This document shows positions 1-10,136 of a stretch of 64,000 nucleotides of DNA, in pieces; positions within the stretch are counted from its first letter, which is position 1, and every line of letters begins with the position of its first letter. Where the stretch lies: the NCBI RefSeq assembly GCF_028993615.1, contig NZ_CP118632.1:186001-250000 (forward strand), in the 5' to 3' direction. The notes under the pieces were generated by a model that saw nothing but the letters and a program-made list of their open reading frames with translations, did no database searches and was not told the origin of the DNA. The position numbers were made by a program, and so were the translations under genes. The stretch is from Herbaspirillum sp. WKF16 (lineage in GTDB: Bacteria > Pseudomonadota > Gammaproteobacteria > Burkholderiales > Burkholderiaceae_D).

Positions 1-1218
1 TTCTACGGTGCGCGCATCGACACCGCGCTGCCCGAGCGCAAGCCGCTGCCGCGTCCGGACGTGCGCCAGTACAAGATCGGCGTGGGTCCCGTGGCCGTGT
101 TCGGCGCCAGCAACTTCCCGCTGGCCTTCTCGGTGGCCGGCGGCGACACCGCCGCTGCGCTGGCGGCCGGCTGCCCGGTGGTGTTCAAGGCCCACACCGG
201 TCACCTGGTGACGTCCGAACTGGTAGCCGATGCCATCGAACGCGCGGTCAAGAAGACCGGCATGCCGGCCGGCACCTTCAACATGGTCTACGGCGACCGC
301 GTCGGCGCCCAGCTGGTCAAGAGCGCCGGCATCCAGGCGGTCGGCTTCACCGGCTCGCTGCGCGGCGGCCGCGCGCTGTGCGACATGGCGGCCGCGCGCC
401 CGCAGCCGATCCCGGTGTTTGCCGAGATGTCCAGCATCAACCCCATCATCCTGATGCCCGAAGCGCTGAAGGTGCGCGGCGAGGCCATCGCCAAGGACCT
501 GGCCGGTTCGGTCACGGTCGGCGTGGGTCAGCTGTGCACCAGCCCCGGCCTCTTGATGGGCGTGAAGTCGCCCGAGCTGACCGCCTTCATCGAGAAGCTG
601 TCGGCCGCGTTCGGCGGCGCCAACCCCGCCACCATGCTCAACAGCGGCGGCCTGTCGCACTACAACAGCGGGGTGGCGCGCCTGACCCAGTTGCCTGGCG
701 TGAAGGTCATCTCCACCGGCGGCAGCAGCTACACCCAGGCCGTGCCGCACCTGTTCCAGGCCGACGCCTCGCTGCTGTTCTCCAAGGAAGCGCCGCTGGA
801 AGAAGAAGTGTTCGGCCCCTCGACCGTGATCGTCGAGCTGGAAAGCCGCGAGCAGCTGCTGGACTTCGCCGCCAACATGCACGGCCAGCTGACGGCCACG
901 CTGCAAGCCGAGATCGGCGACCTGCAAGGCAATGAAGACCTGATCGCGATCCTGGAGCAGAAGGCCGGCCGCCTGCTGCTGAACGGCTACCCGACCGGCG
1001 TCGAAGTGTGCGACGCGATGGTTCACGGCGGCCCGTACCCGGCCACCTCCGACGCGCGCGGCACCTCGGTGGGCACGCTGGCCATCGAGCGCTTCCTGCG
1101 TCCGGTGTGCTACCAGAACTACCCGGACAGCATGCTGCCGGCGCCGCTGAAGAACGCCAATCCGCTGGGCCTCTTGCGCCTGGTCGATGGCGAGCAGACG
1201 CGCGCCGTGGTCGGCTGA
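1..1218 (+). CDS. 2,5-dioxovalerate (alpha-ketoglutarate semialdehyde) dehydrogenase, 5' end outside window
   Basis: NADP-dependent aldehyde dehydrogenase family protein that oxidises alpha-ketoglutarate semialdehyde to 2-oxoglutarate, the last step of several sugar-acid and hydroxyproline routes. The frame is open from base 1, so the N-terminal part lies outside the window; 405 codons and the stop are visible. The segment ARIDTALPERKPLPRPD followed by GPVAVFGASNFPLAFS is typical of this subfamily. The likely catalytic Cys is in GQLCTSPG (codon at 535-537), and the general-base Glu in FAEMSS. An ABC substrate-binding gene follows after 163 bases. The exact substrate is inferred from the subfamily; a general ALDH assignment is certain. 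Confidence 0.85.
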   Translation, partial: FYGARIDTALPERKPLPRPDVRQYKIGVGPVAVFGASNFPLAFSVAGGDTAAALAAGCPVVFKAHTGHLVTSELVADAIERAVKKTGMPAGTFNMVYGDRVGAQLVKSAGIQAVGFTGSLRGGRALCDMAAARPQPIPVFAEMSSINPIILMPEALKVRGEAIAKDLAGSVTVGVGQLCTSPGLLMGVKSPELTAFIEKLSAAFGGANPATMLNSGGLSHYNSGVARLTQLPGVKVISTGGSSYTQAVPHLFQADASLLFSKEAPLEEEVFGPSTVIVELESREQLLDFAANMHGQLTATLQAEIGDLQGNEDLIAILEQKAGRLLLNGYPTGVEVCDAMVHGGPYPATSDARGTSVGTLAIERFLRPVCYQNYPDSMLPAPLKNANPLGLLRLVDGEQTRAVVG

Positions 1219-1231
1219 TCCATCGCAACAC

Positions 1232-1303
1232 CGGGCATGCGCCGCGCGGCGCATGCCCGCAACGCCGCATTACCGCATGACTTCCCGGCACTCGACTGCC
1301 GGG
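1232..1303. repeat. Two strong hairpins between the dehydrogenase and the substrate-binding protein gene
   Basis: Bases 1232-1259 form a 28-base perfect, loopless palindrome (half-site CGGGCATGCGCCGC). A second hairpin pairs 1284-1290 (CCCGGCA) with 1297-1303 (TGCCGGG). Neither is followed by a T-run, so these are not ordinary intrinsic terminators. They could act as an mRNA processing or stabilising element for the downstream binding-protein gene. That role is an inference. Confidence 0.6.
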
Positions 1304-1381
1304 TCGCAACAAGAACACCACAAGAAATCGAAACGGGCCGCAGGCAGGCTGCCGCGGCTTCCATCTACAGGAGGAGAACCC

Positions 1382-2599
1382 TTGAAGAACATCATCAAAC
1401 GCGCGGCCTCGTCGGTCGCCGTATGCGCAGCGCTGGCCGCCCTGGGCGCCTCGCCGCTGGCCCACGCCGCAGGCGACACCATCAAGATCGGCTTCATCAC
1501 CGACCTCTCCGGCACCTATGCCGACATGGACGGCCAGGGCGGCATCGAAGCCATCAAGATGGCCATTGCGGACGCCGGCGGCACCATCAACGGCAAGAAG
1601 GTCGAGTTCGTCTTCGCCGACCACCAGAACAAGGCCGACATCGCCGCCAACAAGGCGCGTGAATGGTTCGACCGCGACGGCGTCGACATGCTCGTCGGCG
1701 GCGTCAACTCGGCGGCCAGCCTGGCCATGGGCAAGGTCGCCGGCGAAAAGAAGAAGGTCTTCATCTCGGTCGGCGCGGGCACCACGCGCCAGACCAATGA
1801 GGAATGCAACGCCTACACCATCCAGTACGCCTACGACACCACGGCATTGGCGCGCGGCACGGGCGCGGCCATCACCAAGCAGGGCGGCAAGTCGTGGTAC
1901 TTCGTGACGGCCGACTATGCCTTCGGCACGTCGCTGGAGAAGGACACCAGCGACGTCGTGAAGGCCGGCGGCGGCACCGTCGTGGGCCAGGTGCGCGCAC
2001 CGCTGGCGACCTCGGACTTCTCGTCCTTCCTGCTGCAGGCGCAATCTTCCAAGGCGCAGATCCTGGGCCTGGCGGTGGCGGGCGGCGACGTGATCAACGC
2101 CATCAAGGCGGCCAATGAATTCGGCGTGAACAAGACGATGAAGCTGGCCGGCCTCCTGATCTTCATCACCGACACGCATTCGCTGGGCCTGCAGGTCACC
2201 CAGGGCATGTACCTCACCGACGGCTGGTACTGGGACATGAACGACCAGACCCGCGCCTGGGGCAACCGCTACTTCGGCAAGATGAAGAAGATGCCGACCA
2301 TGTTCCAGGCCGGCGACGCCTCGGCCGTGGGCCAGTACCTGAAGGCGGTCAAGGCGGTCGGCAGCACCGACGCCGACAAGGTCATGGACTACCTGCGCAA
2401 GAACAAGATCAGCGACTTCTTCACCCCCAACGGCGTGGTCCGTCCGGACGGCCGCATGGTGCACGACATGTACCTGATGGAAGTGAAGAAGCCGTCCGAG
2501 TCCAAGCGTCCGTGGGACTACTACAAGCTGGTGCAGACCATCCCCGGCGACCAGGCCTACATGACCAAGGCCGAGTCCAAATGCGCGCTGTGGAAATAA
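1382..2599 (+). CDS. ABC transporter substrate-binding protein (branched-chain amino acid/amide type)
   Basis: Periplasmic binding protein of the type I fold Leu/Ile/Val-binding family (Peripla_BP_6), 405 residues. The start is TTG at 1382, chosen because a strong GGAGGAG-like ribosome site (about 1369-1376) sits just upstream and the next residues form a clean signal peptide ending near AHA-AGDTIKIG. The mature protein begins with the family pattern IKIGFITDLSGTYADMDG. No permease or ATPase gene is adjacent, so it is either an orphan binding protein or serves a transporter encoded elsewhere. It follows a semialdehyde dehydrogenase, which suggests a sugar-acid or hydroxy-amino-acid ligand. 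The ligand cannot be read from the sequence. Confidence 0.88.
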   Translation: MKNIIKRAASSVAVCAALAALGASPLAHAAGDTIKIGFITDLSGTYADMDGQGGIEAIKMAIADAGGTINGKKVEFVFADHQNKADIAANKAREWFDRDGVDMLVGGVNSAASLAMGKVAGEKKKVFISVGAGTTRQTNEECNAYTIQYAYDTTALARGTGAAITKQGGKSWYFVTADYAFGTSLEKDTSDVVKAGGGTVVGQVRAPLATSDFSSFLLQAQSSKAQILGLAVAGGDVINAIKAANEFGVNKTMKLAGLLIFITDTHSLGLQVTQGMYLTDGWYWDMNDQTRAWGNRYFGKMKKMPTMFQAGDASAVGQYLKAVKAVGSTDADKVMDYLRKNKISDFFTPNGVVRPDGRMVHDMYLMEVKKPSESKRPWDYYKLVQTIPGDQAYMTKAESKCALWK

Positions 2600-2690
2600 T
2601 GGCCGCGTGAAACGACAAGACGGGCGGCGCCACTGCCGCCGCCCGCAAGATTTTGAGCACCAAGTCTGATGTGGATCGGACCATGTTCAG

Positions 2691-2722
2691 CGCATCCCGG
2701 GTAACCGGGGTGCGTTTTTTTT
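2691..2722 (+). terminator. Intrinsic terminator after the substrate-binding protein gene
   Basis: CGCATCCCGG pairs imperfectly with CCGGGGTGCG across a GTAA loop and is followed by eight T residues. Confidence 0.85.
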
Positions 2723-2800
2723 CGGCTTTTCAATGTCTGCAACCGGTACGTTGCCGTGCAAAAGACTTTGCGGCCTTTTCCGCCGTTCGACGACAAGTCA

Positions 2801-2909
2801 ACGACACTGGATCCCGGCCTGCGCCGGGACGACAAGGAAGAGAAATTCGCACCGCAATCGGTTCGAGTTCCTGCCTGTCGTCCTGACGAAAGTCAGGACC
2901 CAGTGTCGT
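2801..2909. repeat. REP-like dispersed palindromic element, copy 1
   Basis: The outer arms ACGACACTGG (2801-2810) and CCAGTGTCGT (2900-2909) are exact inverse complements. Each arm encloses a small hairpin (CCCGGCCTGCGCCGGG on the left; GTCCTGACGAAAGTCAGGAC on the right), with a variable centre. A second copy with the same arm architecture lies at 31877-31977. This is the usual form of a dispersed REP/BIME-type intergenic repeat. Confidence 0.75.
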
Positions 2910-2940
2910 TCGTCGCGCCCTGCTCAGGCCGAGGCGACGC

Positions 2941-3402
2941 TCAGGCGCGGCGCTGCACCTGCGGGCGCATCGATACGCCCAGGCGGTTCCAGGCGTTGAT
3001 GATGGCGACCGCGAAGGTGACGTTGGCGATTTCGGATTCGCTGAAGTGCTGCTTCATGAGCGCGAAGGCGGCATCTTCCTTTTCGCCGTCGGGGTTCTTC
3101 AGGTCGGTGAAACGCTCGGCCCAGTTCAGGGCGGCGCGTTCCTGTTCAGTGAAGAAGGGGATCTCGCGCCAGGCGGCCAGGGTGTTGAGGCGCTGCTGGT
3201 CTTCACCGGCCTTGAGCAGGTCGTGCGAGTGCATGTCGGCGCAGAAGGCGCAGCCGTTGATCTGCGAGACGCGCAGGAAGATCAGTTCCAGCAGCTTGGG
3301 GTCGACGCCGCTCTGGTGCACGGCCTCGCTGGCCTTGAGCAGGGCGTTGAAGGCGGGAGCGGCGAGCTTGGCGTGGGGCAGGCGTTGCTTGAAGTCGGAC
3401 AT
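2941..3402 (-). CDS. Carboxymuconolactone decarboxylase / AhpD-like protein, probable ECF41 target
   Basis: A 153-residue protein of the CMD/AhpD fold. The redox motif is C51-A-F-C54 followed by H58, the CxxC...H site used by alkylhydroperoxidase-like members. The start ATG at 3402 has an AGGAGA ribosome site just upstream. The adjacent upstream gene encodes an ECF41-type sigma factor, and a perfect ECF41 promoter lies 62 bases before the start codon. In known genomes ECF41 sigmas control neighbouring carboxymuconolactone decarboxylases, oxidoreductases or epimerases. The physiological substrate is unknown; peroxide or radical detoxification is a guess from the fold. Confidence 0.85.
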   Translation of the reverse strand: MSDFKQRLPHAKLAAPAFNALLKASEAVHQSGVDPKLLELIFLRVSQINGCAFCADMHSHDLLKAGEDQQRLNTLAAWREIPFFTEQERAALNWAERFTDLKNPDGEKEDAAFALMKQHFSESEIANVTFAVAIINAWNRLGVSMRPQVQRRA

Positions 3403-3463
3403 GGCAATATCTCCTATCGGATTGAGGGTGACGCCGACGCAAATCGCCGGGGTTCATCCATAA

Positions 3464-3490
3464 GACGGAGGGCCATGCCCGCGTGTGACA
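3464..3490 (-). promoter_or_regulatory. ECF41 sigma-factor promoter
   Basis: On the minus strand TGTCACA (3490-3484) is followed by exactly 16 bases and then CGTC (3467-3464). This equals the published ECF41 consensus TGTCACA-N16-CGTC, as I recall it. The element lies between the stop of the ECF41 sigma gene and the start of the CMD gene and faces the CMD gene. Confidence 0.85.
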
Positions 3491-3519
3491 GTTTTTGTGA
3501 AAAAAAACGGAAAAAAATT

Positions 3520-4512
3520 TTAGGGGGCCAGGGTCTGGCGCGCGATCGCCGCCAGCTTGTCGGGATTGCGCACGACGTAGATCTCGGCAATGAGGCCGTT
3601 CTCGGTTTCCAGCACCTGGGCCGACTCCAGCTTGTCATCCACATAACGCAGCAGGCCCGGGCTGCCGTTGATCCAGGCGGCGCGGTAGGCGATGCGTTCG
3701 CCGAAGCGGCGGATGTTGGCGTAATACAGCCATGAGATGCGCTGGCCGGAGAACAGCGGATGCGGGAAGGACGCGACCTTGTCGCCGCCGTCGCCGATCA
3801 GGCGGGCGTCCTCGGCCAGCAGGCCCAGCATGGCCTCGCGCTCGCCGCTTTGCACCGCCTGCATGAACTTCTGCAGCAGCGTGGTGTGGGCTTCGCGCGA
3901 GACCGGGCTGGATGCCGTGCGCAAGGGTTTGCGCGGCGCCGGGCTGCGCTTGTCGGACCGGTCGGCTTCTTCCAGGCTGGCCAGCCGTTCGCGCGCGCGA
4001 TGCACCAGCTGGCGACAGCTCGCTTCGTTCTTTTGCAGGATGGCGGCGATGTCGGGATAGTCATTGTCGAACACTTCGCGCAGCAGGAAGGCGGCGCGCT
4101 CCTCCGGTTTCAGGCGTTCGAGCAGCAGCAGGTAGGCGAAGGAAAGGTCGCTGTGCTGTTCCAGCAGGGTTTCGGGCGAGGGCGCCAGCATGGCGTGGCC
4201 GAACAGGTCGATCTCCGGGCCGGCCTCGGCCAGGTCCACCAGCGGTTCCGGCAGCCAGTGGCCGACATAGGACAGGCGCTCCTGCTGCGCCTGGCGCAGG
4301 CGGTCGATGCACAGGCGCGTGACCACGGTGACCAGCCAGGCCTCGGCCGAATCCAGCGCCTGCGCATCCCGGCCATGCCAGCGCAGCCAGGCGTCCTGCA
4401 GCACATCCTCGGCGTCGCTGCGCGAGCCGAGCATGCGGTAGGCCACGCCGAACAGGCGCGGCCGGTGGCGCGTGAAGGCGTCGGTGTCGTCGGCTTTGGC
4501 GCTGGCGCTCAT
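3520..4512 (-). CDS. ECF41-type RNA polymerase sigma factor with SnoaL-like C-terminal domain
   Basis: A 330-residue extracytoplasmic-function sigma factor. Region 2 is at about residues 12-75 (SDAEDVLQDAWLRWHG), region 4 at about 125-180 (LKPEERAAFLLREVF; HRARERL), followed by a SnoaL/NTF2-like extension from about 205 to 330. The extension carries DGGDK (241-245, a variant of the ECF41 DGGGK signature) and NPDKL (316-320). In this group the extension replaces an anti-sigma factor. The ATG at 4512 is preferred over an upstream start because it falls directly before the conserved N-terminus. It lies 16 bases after hemB, so read-through from hemB is possible, and it precedes its likely target gene. 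Confidence 0.9.
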   Translation of the reverse strand: MSASAKADDTDAFTRHRPRLFGVAYRMLGSRSDAEDVLQDAWLRWHGRDAQALDSAEAWLVTVVTRLCIDRLRQAQQERLSYVGHWLPEPLVDLAEAGPEIDLFGHAMLAPSPETLLEQHSDLSFAYLLLLERLKPEERAAFLLREVFDNDYPDIAAILQKNEASCRQLVHRARERLASLEEADRSDKRSPAPRKPLRTASSPVSREAHTTLLQKFMQAVQSGEREAMLGLLAEDARLIGDGGDKVASFPHPLFSGQRISWLYYANIRRFGERIAYRAAWINGSPGLLRYVDDKLESAQVLETENGLIAEIYVVRNPDKLAAIARQTLAP

Positions 4513-4528
4513 GGCTGGCCGCAGGGGC

Positions 4529-5850
<1,322 letters not shown>

Positions 5851-6588
5851 TCATGGCGCTTCGTCGTTCAGCGGTTCCTCGCCGGGCGCTTCTTCGCCTT
5901 GCCCTCCGGTCTGCGCCTCGGGCTCATCCAGCAAGCCCGCCATTTCCAGGATACGGTCGTTGGCCTCGTCCAGCCCGGTGCGCTTGAGCGCGGAGAACAG
6001 CTGGGCGGTGAACGGGAAGGGCTCGCCGTTGGCGTCGACGTAGCTGGACAGGTAAGTGCGCGCCTGGCGCAGGGCGTTGGTGGCGTCGTTGCGGTTGAGC
6101 TTGTCGGCCTTGCTCAGGATGCAATGGATCGGTTTGCCGGTAGGGGCGAACCACTCGATCATCTGGATATCCAGGTCGGTGAAGGGGCGGCGCGAGTCGA
6201 CGATCAGCACCAGCGCCGCCAGCTGCGGGCGATGGCGCACGTAGTCGCCCAGCAACGCCTGCCAGTGGTGCTTGGCCGAGCCGGAGACTTCGGCGTAGCC
6301 GTAGCCCGGGAGGTCGACGATCATGGCGCGGATGTCGTCCGGACGCGCCTCGTCGTTGCGGTGCTGGCCCACGTGGGCGCCGCCGATCGAGAAATAATTG
6401 ATGTGCTGGGTGCGGCCCGGCGTCTTCGAGGCGAAGGCCAGGCGCTTCTGGTTGCACAGCACATTGATGGCGGTGGACTTGCCTGCGTTGGAGCGGCCGG
6501 CGAAGGCGATCTCAGGCACGGTAGTCTTGGGCAGGTCCCGCAGGTGATTGACGGTGGTGAAAAAGCGGGCTTGCCAAAGTTGCGACAT
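5851..6588 (-). CDS. engB: Ribosome biogenesis GTPase EngB/YihA (YsxC)
   Basis: GTPase needed for late assembly of the 50S ribosomal subunit. It has 245 residues from the ATG at 6588, which begins [10 protein letters not shown] as in other betaproteobacterial EngB proteins; a longer frame upstream would cover the divergent promoter region and is rejected. G1 is [10 protein letters not shown]3 is [11 protein letters not shown] and G4 is SKADK. The C-terminus is extended by an acidic Glu/Pro-rich tail. It is divergent from the cytochrome c4 gene. Confidence 0.95.
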   Translation of the reverse strand: MSQLWQARFFTTVNHLRDLPKTTVPEIAFAGRSNAGKSTAINVLCNQKRLAFASKTPGRTQHINYFSIGGAHVGQHRNDEARPDDIRAMIVDLPGYGYAEVSGSAKHHWQALLGDYVRHRPQLAALVLIVDSRRPFTDLDIQMIEWFAPTGKPIHCILSKADKLNRNDATNALRQARTYLSSYVDANGEPFPFTAQLFSALKRTGLDEANDRILEMAGLLDEPEAQTGGQGEEAPGEEPLNDEAP

Positions 6589-6792
6589 GGTGGGGGGAAA
6601 TCCGAAAGAGGGGGCTAGTAACGCGGAGAAGCTATTGTACAATGGCCCGATACCCATTGCCGTGTTGACGCCAAGCAATCAAAAAATATGGCGGCCATTG
6701 GAGACAGGTCAAAAGACCGGCATTTGGTATGGGGGCAGCCAGCCGCCAAACGGGCAAAATCTTCCAATTCACAATAAGTATTAGGGTGACGA

Positions 6793-7455
6793 ATGAACCG
6801 TGCCTTTTCCCCGCTTTTGCATACCGTGTTTGTTGCATTGCTGGCAGTATCCTCGCTGGCCCATGCAGCCGAAGAGAAAAAAGCAGTAGCCAAGGCCGAT
6901 CCGGCCAAGGGTGAAACCCTCTACACCAACGGCGACAACGCCCGCAACATCGTGGCCTGCGTGTCTTGCCACGGCGCCGCCGGCAACTCGACCATTACCC
7001 AGAATCCCAGGCTGGCCGGGCAGCACGAGGCCTACATCGCCAAGCAATTGATGAACTTCCGCGCGCCGGAACGCAACAATCCGGTGATGTCGCCGCTGGC
7101 CAAGGCCTTGTCGGACGATGACATCCGCAACGTCGCGGCCTACCTCTCGGCCCAGGCGCCCAAGCCGGGCGCGGCCAAGAACAAGGAAACCATCGACCTG
7201 GGCAAGCAGATCTGGCGCGGCGGCATCGCGGCCAAGAGCGTGCCGGCCTGTGCCGGCTGCCACAGCCCCAACGGCGCCGGCATCCCGGCCCAGTACCCGC
7301 GACTGGCCGGCCAGCACCAGGACTACACGGTGGCCCAGCTGACCAACTTCCGCGGCGGCGCCCGCAGCAACAGCCCGCAGATGACGGCCATCGCCGAGCG
7401 CCTGTCGGACAAGGAAATCAAGGCGGTGGCGGACTACATCGCCGGCCTGAAGTAA
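6793..7455 (+). CDS. Cytochrome c4, dihaem
   Basis: Periplasmic dihaem c-type cytochrome that passes electrons to terminal oxidases. It has 220 residues, with a signal peptide ending near AHA-AEEKK. Two haem sites are visible: C56-VS-C59-H60 and C153-AG-C156-H157, with matching NPRLAGQH / YPRLAGQH repeats that show the internal duplication. It is divergent from engB, with about 200 bases between. TTGACG (6665-6670) with TATGGC (6687-6692) is a possible promoter, as is TACAAT at 6638-6643. The system II maturation genes resB-ccsA follow downstream, which fits a c-type cytochrome gene. Confidence 0.93.
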   Translation: MNRAFSPLLHTVFVALLAVSSLAHAAEEKKAVAKADPAKGETLYTNGDNARNIVACVSCHGAAGNSTITQNPRLAGQHEAYIAKQLMNFRAPERNNPVMSPLAKALSDDDIRNVAAYLSAQAPKPGAAKNKETIDLGKQIWRGGIAAKSVPACAGCHSPNGAGIPAQYPRLAGQHQDYTVAQLTNFRGGARSNSPQMTAIAERLSDKEIKAVADYIAGLK

Positions 7456-7477
7456 GGACCCGCAGGGATCCGGGAAG

Positions 7478-7507
7478 AGAGGCGGCCGTGGTGCCGCCTC
7501 TTTTTTT
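7478..7507 (+). terminator. Intrinsic terminator of the cytochrome c4 gene
   Basis: AGAGGCGGC pairs with GCCGCCTCT over a six-base loop, followed by seven T residues. Confidence 0.92.
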
Positions 7508-7834
7508 GTCCGCATCTTGCCGGGCGCCGGCCTTTTCGGCGGCTTCCTTGATGCAGGTCCTGGCGCGCCGCCGCGGCTCGCATCACCATCATGGCCACGC
7601 GCGCAACGGGCGCCGTTCGCAGCCGGATCACCGGGACGGGTCGGGCTGGGAAGATTCGCGTTTTTTCGCGGCACAGACGCAGAAGATAAGCGTTCGCGCA
7701 TACCGCGGCTATGGCGCCGCGTATCACGGACTTTCGCCGGGGACGGTAAAATCCCGGGTTGACCATGCTTTGCCGTTCGGCAAGGCGAACCCCATGTAAG
7801 CGGATCCGCGCGCCGGATCCGGTAAGGCAGGAAT
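7508..7834. other. Intergenic region before resB
   Basis: A 327-base gap with no supported gene; the short frames here have no recognisable features. The resB promoter is expected here. A TAAAAT box is at 7747-7752, but no good -35 accompanies it. Confidence 0.4.
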
Positions 7835-9988
7835 ATGACGACGGGCAGCAGTACCCAAGGGATTCAGATCAGGACCAGGCAGCGCTGGGTCGGCGACGCG
7901 GTGGAGCTGGTGTCATCGATGCGCTTTGCGATCAGCCTGCTGACGCTGATCGCCATCGCCTCCGTCATCGGCACCGTGATGAAGCAGAACGAGCCGATGC
8001 CCAACTACGTCAACCAGTTCGGTCCGTTCTGGTTCGAGGTGTTCAACAAGCTGGGGCTGTACGCAGTGTATTCGGCCTGGTGGTTCCTGCTGATCATGGG
8101 CTTCCTGGTGCTGTCGACCTCGCTGTGCATTGCGCGCAACGCGCCCAAGATGCTGCGCGACGTCAAGAGCTGGCGCGACAACGTGCGCGAGCAGTCGCTG
8201 CGCAACTTCCACCACAAGGTCGAATGGCGCCTCGCCGGCGCGCCGGCGCAGGTCGCGCCGCTGTTGGCCCGGCAGGTGGCCGCGCGCGGCTACAAGGTCA
8301 AGCTGGTGGAGAAAGACGGCGGCACGCTGCTGGCGGCCAAGCAGGGCGCGGCCAACAAGTGGGGCTACATCTTCGCGCACGCGGCCATCGTCATCATCTG
8401 CCTGGGCGGCCTGCTCGACTCCGACCTGCCGATCCGCTTCCAGCAATGGTTCTACGGCAAGGAGGCGTTCGCCGGCAACGGCATCATCTCGCAGATCCCG
8501 GAGCGCTATCGCCTGGGCATCGGCAATCCGACCTTCCGCGGCAATACGATGATCCCCGAGGGCGCCACCAGCAGCACCGCCATCATCCCGCAAAAGGACG
8601 GCGTGATGATCCAGGACCTGCCGTTCTCGATCCACCTCAAGCGCTTCATCATCGACTTCTACTCGACCGGCATGCCCAAGCTGTTCGCCAGCGAAGTGGT
8701 GGTGCGCGACCATGAGACCGGGCAGGAAACCGCGGCTACCATCAAGGTCAACGAGCCGCTGATCTACAAGAACGTGGCGATCTACCAGTCCAGTTTCGAG
8801 GACGGCGGCAGCAAGCTCAAGCTGGTCGGCTATGCGATGCGCGGCGGCGCCGACAGCCGCTTCGACCTCGCCGGCGAAGTCAGCGGCAGCACTGCGCTGC
8901 CGCAGGGCATGGGCGACTACACGGTGGAGTGGACGGGCTTTCGTCCCTTCAACGTCGAGAACATGAACACCGCCGGCAATGGCGCCGGCGCGGCCACGGC
9001 CTCGGGCGACGCGCGCGCGGTCAACGTCGGCAAGAGCGTCAATCGCGGCTTCATGGGCGACCTCGACAAGCACCTCGGTTCCAGCGCCAAGAGCGTCAAC
9101 ACCAAGGACTTCAAGAACGTCGGCCCGAGCCTGCAGTACAAGCTGCGCGACAAGACCGGCCAGGCGCGCGAATACTTCAACTACATGCAGTCGCTGCAGA
9201 TCGACGGCGCCTATGTGTTCCTGGCCGGCATGCGCGAGCAGCCCGACCAGCCGTTCCGCTACCTGCGCATCCCCGCCGACGACAACGACAGCGTAGCCGA
9301 ATGGATGCGCCTGCGCGCAGCCTTGTCCAATCCCGCCTTGCGCGAAGAGGCGGCGCGCCGCTACGCGCAGCAGGCCATCGCCGGCGGCCGCGAAGCGCCG
9401 GCCGCGCTGCGCGAGCAACTGCAGCAATCGGCGCTGCGCGGTCTGAGCATCTTCGCCGGCGACGGCAAGGTCACCGGCTTCATCGCGGTGACGCGCTTCC
9501 TGGAAAAGCTGCCTGCAGCCGAGCAGGAGAAGGCGGCCGACATCTTCATGAAGATCCTCAACGGCAGCATGTGGGAGCTGTGGCAGGCCGCGCGCGTCAA
9601 GGACGGGCTGGAGCCGGTCAAGAGCGACGAGGCGCACGGCAAGTACCTGCAGCTGGCGATCAATGCGTTGGCCGACGCCGCCTTCTACCCGGCGCCGGTG
9701 TTCCTGCAGCTCTCGAGCTTCCAGGAGATCAAGGCCTCGGTGCTGCAGGTGACGCGTTCGCCGGGCAAGAAGGTGGTCTACCTGGGGTGCCTGTTCCTGG
9801 TGCTGGGCGTGTTCTCGATGCTGTACATCCGCGAGCGTCGTTTGTGGATCTGGATCAAGGACGGCGACAATGACGGCCGCAGCCATGCGCTCATGGCAAT
9901 GAGCACCCAGCGCAAGACGCTGGACTTCGACAAGGAATTCGAGCAGATGAAGACGCGCTTGACCGGTACTTCCGGCAGCGCTTCCTGA
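7835..9988 (+). CDS. resB: Cytochrome c biogenesis protein ResB (Ccs1)
   Basis: Membrane component of system II cytochrome c maturation, which delivers haem to apocytochromes in the periplasm together with CcsA. It has 717 residues. Membrane segments lie near residues 30-50 (FAISLLTLIAIASVIGTVM), 70-95, 180-200 (FAHAAIVIICLGGLL) and near 645-665, with a large periplasmic domain between the third and fourth, as in the family. ccsA follows after about 150 bases. The ATG at 7835 has a modest AGGA site upstream. Confidence 0.94.
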   Translation: MTTGSSTQGIQIRTRQRWVGDAVELVSSMRFAISLLTLIAIASVIGTVMKQNEPMPNYVNQFGPFWFEVFNKLGLYAVYSAWWFLLIMGFLVLSTSLCIARNAPKMLRDVKSWRDNVREQSLRNFHHKVEWRLAGAPAQVAPLLARQVAARGYKVKLVEKDGGTLLAAKQGAANKWGYIFAHAAIVIICLGGLLDSDLPIRFQQWFYGKEAFAGNGIISQIPERYRLGIGNPTFRGNTMIPEGATSSTAIIPQKDGVMIQDLPFSIHLKRFIIDFYSTGMPKLFASEVVVRDHETGQETAATIKVNEPLIYKNVAIYQSSFEDGGSKLKLVGYAMRGGADSRFDLAGEVSGSTALPQGMGDYTVEWTGFRPFNVENMNTAGNGAGAATASGDARAVNVGKSVNRGFMGDLDKHLGSSAKSVNTKDFKNVGPSLQYKLRDKTGQAREYFNYMQSLQIDGAYVFLAGMREQPDQPFRYLRIPADDNDSVAEWMRLRAALSNPALREEAARRYAQQAIAGGREAPAALREQLQQSALRGLSIFAGDGKVTGFIAVTRFLEKLPAAEQEKAADIFMKILNGSMWELWQAARVKDGLEPVKSDEAHGKYLQLAINALADAAFYPAPVFLQLSSFQEIKASVLQVTRSPGKKVVYLGCLFLVLGVFSMLYIRERRLWIWIKDGDNDGRSHALMAMSTQRKTLDFDKEFEQMKTRLTGTSGSAS

Positions 9989-10136
9989 GGGACGGAACAA
10001 GCCGGCGGCGCAGCGCATGCAGCCGGCAGTCGCATATGACGCAGACCGTGCCGCCGGCGTATGGCGGTTATCATCCTGTGGAGATGCATGCCGGCGGCGT
10101 CGCCGGCGTGGCAGCAGGAGTGCAGTGGAGAATGGA

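Noticed and set aside
707..2464. Long antisense open frame (585 codons) on the minus strand
   Set aside because: It overlaps two clear plus-strand genes, has low-complexity Arg/Gly/Ala/Val composition and no motif; such frames are common in high-GC DNA.
2801..2909. Insertion sequence or CRISPR remnant
   Set aside because: There is no transposase, target duplication or regularly spaced repeat; the arms fit a REP-like element.
7508..7834. Extra gene before resB
   Set aside because: Short frames on both strands lack ribosome sites and recognisable features and overlap the cytochrome terminator.
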